Of a stretch of 64,000 nucleotides of DNA, positions 57,701 to 64,000 are shown in pieces; the first letter of the stretch is position 1; each line of letters starts with the position of its first letter. Both the position numbers and the translations under genes were made by a program. Under the pieces are notes generated by a model. That model was not told the DNA's origin and made no database searches. It saw only the letters and a program-made list of their open reading frames with translations. Source of the stretch: Karalla daura (lineage: Eukaryota > Chordata > Actinopteri > Chaetodontiformes > Leiognathidae); contig CM055188.1 of NCBI GenBank assembly GCA_029224185.1, positions 16,838,497 to 16,902,496 on the forward strand. The letters run 5' to 3'.

Positions 57701-60700
57701 CAAAGCACAAAAAGCAAAAAAAAGAAAAAATATATAAAAAAAGACAAATAAACCTAAAAGACAATTGGAAGAGAGGTGCAGACCCCGCCTTGGCCGGTTC
57801 ATCCCACTGGTCCTAGAGAGATGAACCTAAACAAACTGACACCATGGGGTCCTACTTATAAACTTTCAGACACAGTTTGGTCTGATCAACACTGTGATGT
57901 CACAGTGACATCATCAAGCACCTTGACACCTTCAAAGGCACCTGATGCAGCTTGTGGAATGTACTGATCAAAGGCTGGTGTCAAAAAGCCTTTGATGTTT
58001 TTTGCAAAGCACAAAAAGCGAAAAAAAGAAAAAATATATAAAAAAAGACAAATAAAACTAAAAGAAAATTGGAAGAGAGGTGCTAGCCCCTCCTGGGCCG
58101 GTTCATCCCACTGGTCCTAGAGAGATGAACCTAAACAAACTGACACCATGGGGTCCTACTTATAAACTTTCAGACACTTACAGTTTGGTCTTGTCAAAAC
58201 TGTGATGTCACAGTGACATCATCAAGCACCTTGACACCTTCAAAGGCACCTGATGCAGCTTGTGGATTGCACTGATCAAAGGCTGGTGTCAAAAAGCCTT
58301 TGATGTATTTGCAAAGCACAAAAAGCAAAAAAAAGAAAAAATATATAAAAAAAGACAAATAAACCTAAAAGACAATTGGAAGAGAGGTGCAGACCCCGCC
58401 TTGGCCGGTTCATCCTAGTGGTCCTAGAGAGAGAAACCTAAACAAACTGACACCATGGGGTCCTACTTATAAACTTTCAGACACTTACAGTTTGGTCTTG
58501 TCAAGACTGTGATGTCACAGTGACATCATCGAGCACCTTGACACCTTCAAAGGCACCTGATGCAGCTTGTGGAATGCACTGATCAAAGGCTGGTGTCAAA
58601 AAGCCTTTGATGTATTTGCAAAGCACAAAAAGCAAAAAAAAGAAAAAATATATAAAAAAAGACAAATAAACCTAAAAGACAATTGGAAGAGAGGTGCAGA
58701 CCCCACCTTGGCCGGTTCATCCTAGTGGTCCTAGAGAGATGAACCTAAACAAACTGACACCATGAGGTCCTACTTATAAACTTTCAGACACTTACAGTTT
58801 GGTCTTATCAACACTGTGATGTCACAGTGACATCATCAAGCACCTTGACACCTTCAAAGGCACCTGATGCAGCTTGTGGAATGTACTGATCAAAGGCTGG
58901 TGTCAAAAAGCCTTTGATGTTTTTGCAAAGCACAAAAAGCGAAAAAAAGAAAAAATATATAAAAAAAGACAAATAAAACTAAAAGAAAATTGGAAGAGAG
59001 GTGCTAGCCCCTCCTGGGCCGGTTCATCCCACTGGTCCTAGAGAGATGAACCTAAACAAACTGACACCATGGGGTCCTACTTATAAACTTTCAGACACTT
59101 ACAGTTTGGTCTTATCAACACCGTGATGTCACAGTGACATCATCAAGCACCTTGACACCTTCAAAGGCACCTGATGCAGCTTGTGGAATGCACTGATCAA
59201 AGGCTGGTGTCAAAAAGCCTTTGATGTTTTTGCAATGCACAAAAAGCGAAAAAAAGAAAAAATATATAAAAAAAGACAAATAAAACTAAAAGAAAATTGG
59301 AAGAGAGGTGCTAGCCCCTCCTGGGCCGGTTCATCCCACTGGTCCTAGAGAGATGAACCTAAACAAACTGACACCATGGGGTCCTACTTATAAACTTTCA
59401 GACACTTACAGTTTGGTCTTATCAACACCGTGATGTCACAGTGACATCATCAAGCACCTTGACACCTTCAAAGGCACCTGATGCAGCTTGTGGAATGCAC
59501 TGATCAAAGGCTGGTGTCAAAAAGCCTTTGATGTTTTTGCAAAGCACAAAAAGCAAAAAAAAGAAAAAATATATAAAAAAAGACAAATAAAACTAAAAGA
59601 AAATTGGAAGAGAGGTGCTAGCCCCTCCTGGGCCGGTTCATCCCACTGGTCCTAGAGAGATGAACCTAAACAAACTGACACCAAGGGGTCCTACTTATAA
59701 ACTTTCAGACACTTGCAGTTTGGTCTTATCAACACTGTGATGTCACAGTGACATCATCAAGCACCTTGACACCTTCAAAGGCACCTGATGCAGCTTGTGG
59801 ATTGCACTGATCAAAGGCTGGTGTCAAAAAGCCTTTGATGTTTTTGCAAAGCACAAAAAGCAAAAAAAAGAAAAAATATATAAAAAAAGACAAATAAACC
59901 TAAAAGACAATTGGAAGAGAGGTGCAGACCCCGCCTTGGCCGGTTCATCCCACTGGTCCTAGAGAGATGAACCTAAACAAACTGACACCATGGGGTCCTA
60001 CTTATAAACTTTCAGACACAGTTTGGTCTGATCAACACTGTGATGTCACAGTGACATCATCAAGCACCTTGACACCTTCAAAGGCACCTGATGCAGCTTG
60101 TGGAATGTACTGATCAAAGGCTGGTGTCAAAAAGCCTTTGATGTTTTTTGCAAAGCACAAAAAGCGAAAAAAAGAAAAAATATATAAAAAAAGACAAATA
60201 AAACTAAAAGAAAATTGGAAGAGAGGTGCTAGCCCCTCCTGGGCCGGTTCATCCCACTGGTCCTAGAGAGATGAACCTAAACAAACTGACACCATGGGGT
60301 CCTACTTATAAACTTTCAGACACTTACAGTTTGGTCTTGTCAAAACTGTGATGTCACAGTGACATCATCAAGCACCTTGACACCTTCAAAGGCACCTGAT
60401 GCAGCTTGTGGATTGCACTGATCAAAGGCTGGTGTCAAAAAGCCTTTGATGTATTTGCAAAGCACAAAAAGCAAAAAAAAGAAAAAATATATAAAAAAAG
60501 ACAAATAAACCTAAAAGACAATTGGAAGAGAGGTGCAGACCCCGCCTTGGCCGGTTCATCCTAGTGGTCCTAGAGAGAGAAACCTAAACAAACTGACACC
60601 ATGGGGTCCTACTTATAAACTTTCAGACACTTACAGTTTGGTGTTGTCAAGACTGTGATGTCACAGTGACATCATCGAGCACCTTGACACCTTCAAAGGC

Positions 60701-62374
60701 ACCTGATGCAGCTTGTGGAATGCACTGATCAAAGGCTGGTGTCAAAAAGCCTTTGATGTATTTGCAAAGCACAAAAAGCAAAAAAAAGAAAAAATATATA
60801 AAAAAAGACAAATAAACCTAAAAGACAATTGGAAGAGAGGTGCAGACCCCACCTTGGCCGGTTCATCCTAGTGGTCCTAGAGAGATGAACCTAAACAAAC
60901 TGACACCATGAGGTCCTACTTATAAACTTTCAGACACTTACAGTTTGGTCTTATCAACACTGTGATGTCACAGTGACATCATCAAGCACCTTGACACCTT
61001 CAAAGGCACCTGATGCAGCTTGTGGAATGTACTGATCAAAGGCTGGTGTCAAAAAGCCTTTGATGTTTTTGCAAAGCACAAAAAGCGAAAAAAAGAAAAA
61101 ATATATAAAAAAAGACAAATAAAACTAAAAGAAAATTGGAAGAGAGGTGCTAGCCCCTCCTGGGCCGGTTCATCCCACTGGTCCTAGAGAGATGAACCTA
61201 AACAAACTGACACCATGGGGTCCTACTTATAAACTTTCAGACACTTACAGTTTGGTCTTATCAACACCGTGATGTCACAGTGACATCATCAAGCACCTTG
61301 ACACCTTCAAAGGCACCTGATGCAGCTTGTGGAATGCACTGATCAAAGGCTGGTGTCAAAAAGCCTTTGATGTTTTTGCAATGCACAAAAAGCGAAAAAA
61401 AGAAAAAATATATAAAAAAAGACAAATAAAACTAAAAGAAAATTGGAAGAGAGGTGCTAGCCCCTCCTGGGCCGGTTCATCCCACTGGTCCTAGAGAGAT
61501 GAACCTAAACAAACTGACACCATGGGGTCCTACTTATAAACTTTCAGACACTTACAGTTTGGTCTTATCAACACCGTGATGTCACAGTGACATCATCAAG
61601 CACCTTGACACCTTCAAAGGCACCTGATGCAGCTTGTGGAATGCACTGATCAAAGGCTGGTGTCAAAAAGCCTTTGATGTTTTTGCAAAGCACAAAAAGC
61701 AAAAAAAAGAAAAAATATATAAAAAAAGACAAATAAAACTAAAAGAAAATTGGAAGAGAGGTGCTAGCCCCTCCTGGGCCGGTTCATCCCACTGGTCCTA
61801 GAGAGATGAACCTAAACAAACTGACACCAAGGGGTCCTACTTATAAACTTTCAGACACTTGCAGTTTGGTCTTATCAACACTGTGATGTCACAGTGACAT
61901 CATCAAGCACCTTGACACCTTCAAAGGCACCTGATGCAGCTTGTGGATTGCACTGATCAAAGGCTGGTGTCAAAAAGCCTTTGATGTTTTTGCAAAGCAC
62001 AAAAAGCAAAAAAAAGAAAAAATATATAAAAAAAGACAAATAAACCTAAAAGACAATTGGAAGAGAGGTGCAGACCCCGCCTTGGCCGGTTCATCCCACT
62101 GGTCCTAGAGAGATGAACCTAAACAAACTGACACCATGGGGTCCTACTTATAAACTTTCAGACACTTACAGTTTGGTCTTATCAACACCGTGATGTCACA
62201 GTGACATCATCAAGCACCTTGACACCTTCAAAGGCACCTGATGCAGCTTGTGGAATGCACTGATCAAAGGCTGGTGTCAAAAAGCCTTTGATGTTTTTGC
62301 AAAGCACAAAAAGCGAAAAAAAGAAAAAATATATAAAAAAAGACAAATAAACCTAAAAGACAATTGGAAGAGAG
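54713..62374 (+). repeat. Repeated 8-unit blocks with a 7-unit derivative
   Basis: The same unit order recurs at 54,713-57,165 (2,453 bp), 57,776-59,921 (2,146 bp, one unit missing) and 59,922-62,374 (2,453 bp). The rare change TGCAATGCAC (for TGCAAAGCAC) at 59,231 and 61,377, 2,146 bp apart, shows that the last two blocks share a recent duplication. Confidence 0.75.
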
Positions 62375-64000
62375 GTGCAGACCCCGCCTTGGCCGGTTCA
62401 TCCCACTGGTCCTAGAGAGATGAACCTAAACAAACTGACACCATGGGGTCCTACTTATAAACTTTCAGACACAGTTTGGTCTGATCAACACTGTGATGTC
62501 ACAGTGACATCATCAAGCACCTTGACACCTTCAAAGGCACCTGATGCAGCTTGTGGAATGTACTGATCAAAGGCTGGTGTCAAAAAGCCTTTGATGTTTT
62601 TGCAAAGCACAAAAAGCGAAAAAAAGAAAAAATATATAAAAAAAGACAAATAAAACTAAAAGAAAATTGCAAGAGAGGTGCTAGCCCCTCCTGGGCCGGT
62701 TCATCCCACTGGTCCTAGAGAGATGAACCTAAACAAACTGACACCATGGGGTCCTACTTATAAACTTTCAGACACTTACAGTTTGGTCTTATCAACACCG
62801 TGATGTCACAGTGACATCATCAAGCACCTTGACACCTTCAAAGGCACCTGATGCAGCTTGTGGAATGCACTGATCAAAGGCTGGTGTCAAAAAGCCTTTG
62901 ATGTTTTTGCAAAGCACAAAAAGCGAAAAAAAGAAAAAATATATAAAAAAAGACAAATAAAACTAAAAGAAAATTGGAAGAGAGGTGCTAGCCCCTCCTG
63001 GGCCGGTTCATCCCACTGGTCCTAGAGAGATGAACCTAAACAAACTGACACCATGGGGTCCTACTTATAAACTTTCAGACACTTACAGTTTGGTCTTATC
63101 AACACCGTGATGTCACAGTGACATCATCAAGCACCTTGACACCTTCAAAGGCACCTGATGCAGCTTGTGGAATGCACTGATCAAAGGCTGGTGTCAAAAA
63201 GCCTTTGATGTTTTTGCAAAGCACAAAAAGCAAAAAAAAGAAAAAATATATAAAAAAAGACAAATAAAACTAAAAGAAAATTGGAAGAGAGGTGCTAGCC
63301 CCTCCTGGGCCGGTTCATCCCACTGGTCCTAGAGAGATGAACCTAAACAAACTGACACCAAGGGGTCCTACTTATAAACTTTCAGACACTTGCAGTTTGG
63401 TCTTATCAACACTGTGATGTCACAGTGACATCATCAAGCACCTTGACACCTTCAAAGGCACCTGATGCAGCTTGTGGATTGCACTGATCAAAGGCTGGTG
63501 TCAAAAAGCCTTTGATGTTTTTGCAAAGCACAAAAAGCAAAAAAAAGAAAAAATATATAAAAAAAGACAAATAAACCTAAAAGACAATTGGAAGAGAGGT
63601 GCAGACCCCGCCTTGGCCGGTTCATCCCACTGGTCCTAGAGAGATGAACCTAAACAAACTGACACCATGGGGTCCTACTTATAAACTTTCAGACACAGTT
63701 TGGTCTGATCAACACTGTGATGTCACAGTGACATCATCAAGCACCTTGACACCTTCAAAGGCACCTGATGCAGCTTGTGGAATGTACTGATCAAAGGCTG
63801 GTGTCAAAAAGCCTTTGATGTTTTTTGCAAAGCACAAAAAGCGAAAAAAAGAAAAAATATATAAAAAAAGACAAATAAAACTAAAAGAAAATTGGAAGAG
63901 AGGTGCTAGCCCCTCCTGGGCCGGTTCATCCCACTGGTCCTAGAGAGATGAACCTAAACAAACTGACACCATGGGGTCCTACTTAAAACTTTCAGACACT

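Larger units (their letters stand above)
40309..64000 (+). repeat. Satellite array, ~307-bp units, ~77 copies, open at the window edge
   Basis: Head-to-tail units, each starting TTGGAAGAGAGGTGC, at 40,309, 40,616, 40,922, 41,229, 41,536, 41,843 and so on to 63,892. The usual length is 306-307 bp, with a 304-bp variant lacking part of CTTACAG before TTTGGTCT. The first unit (TTGGAGGAGAGGCGC) is the most diverged, as expected at an array edge. Units fall into types by their first 20 bases (GCAGACCCCGCC, GCAGACCCCACC or GCTAGCCCCTCC) and by later markers. The 63- and 83-codon open frames recur only because the repeat recurs. A 307-bp period is not a multiple of three, so the array is not coding. 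The array continues past the window. Confidence 0.97.

Noticed and set aside
40500..63790. Repeated 63- and 83-codon open frames across the satellite
   Set aside because: They recur only because the repeat unit does. The 307-bp period shifts frame each unit, and there is no codon-like conservation or domain.
40309..64000. Could the direct repeats be a CRISPR array?
   Set aside because: Units are contiguous 307-bp copies with no unique spacers, in clearly eukaryotic DNA.

Overview
The window reads as repeat-rich nuclear DNA from a teleost fish. The evidence is long (CA)n tracts, a Tc1 element with Sleeping Beauty-type architecture, a Tx1-type L1 LINE, a P-element/THAP9-like transposase, a Charlie-type hAT, fish-type endogenous retroviruses, and intron-containing genes with GT/AG splice sites. 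No rRNA, tRNA, CRISPR array or bacterial feature was seen. Almost everything recognisable is mobile DNA or a multicopy gene of mobile character. The species cannot be named from the sequence.

Layout. 1-0.7 kb: a solo LTR with an exact 5-bp target duplication. 0.7-3.9 kb: mostly unassignable AT-rich DNA. 3.9-5.6 kb: a broken P-element transposase. 6-24 kb: several same-strand (minus) pieces of one gene family that combines a KMT5A-like SET domain, acidic linkers, C2H2-like zinc fingers, a tyrosine-recombinase core and a conserved C-terminal exon. The fullest copy runs from 21,560 down to 13,261 and has a Tc1 element (16,765-18,385) in one of its introns. 24.4-26.8 kb: an integrase-like fragment and L1/Tx1 LINE pieces. 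27.3-29.1 kb: exons of a HECT/G2E3-like gene. 30.5-33.1 kb: the 3' part of one endogenous retrovirus. 33.2-40.3 kb: a second, damaged retrovirus (gag-pro-pol), split by a hAT transposon with an uninterrupted 601-residue transposase ORF.

40.3-64.0 kb (to the window edge): a satellite of about 77 head-to-tail units of about 307 bp, joined directly to the retroviral integrase 3' end. The units form nested higher-order repeats (918, 2760, 2453 and 2146 bp). The typical unit carries three dyad symmetries.

The order of events is partly readable. Retrovirus B inserted first, and the hAT landed in its pol. The Tc1 landed in the SET/recombinase gene. The satellite grew out from, or was joined to, the broken end of retrovirus B. 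The most interesting candidates are the SET + tyrosine-recombinase gene family and the dyad-rich satellite with its retroviral boundary. Nothing here is certain to be an active host gene. The only long undamaged ORF is the hAT transposase.
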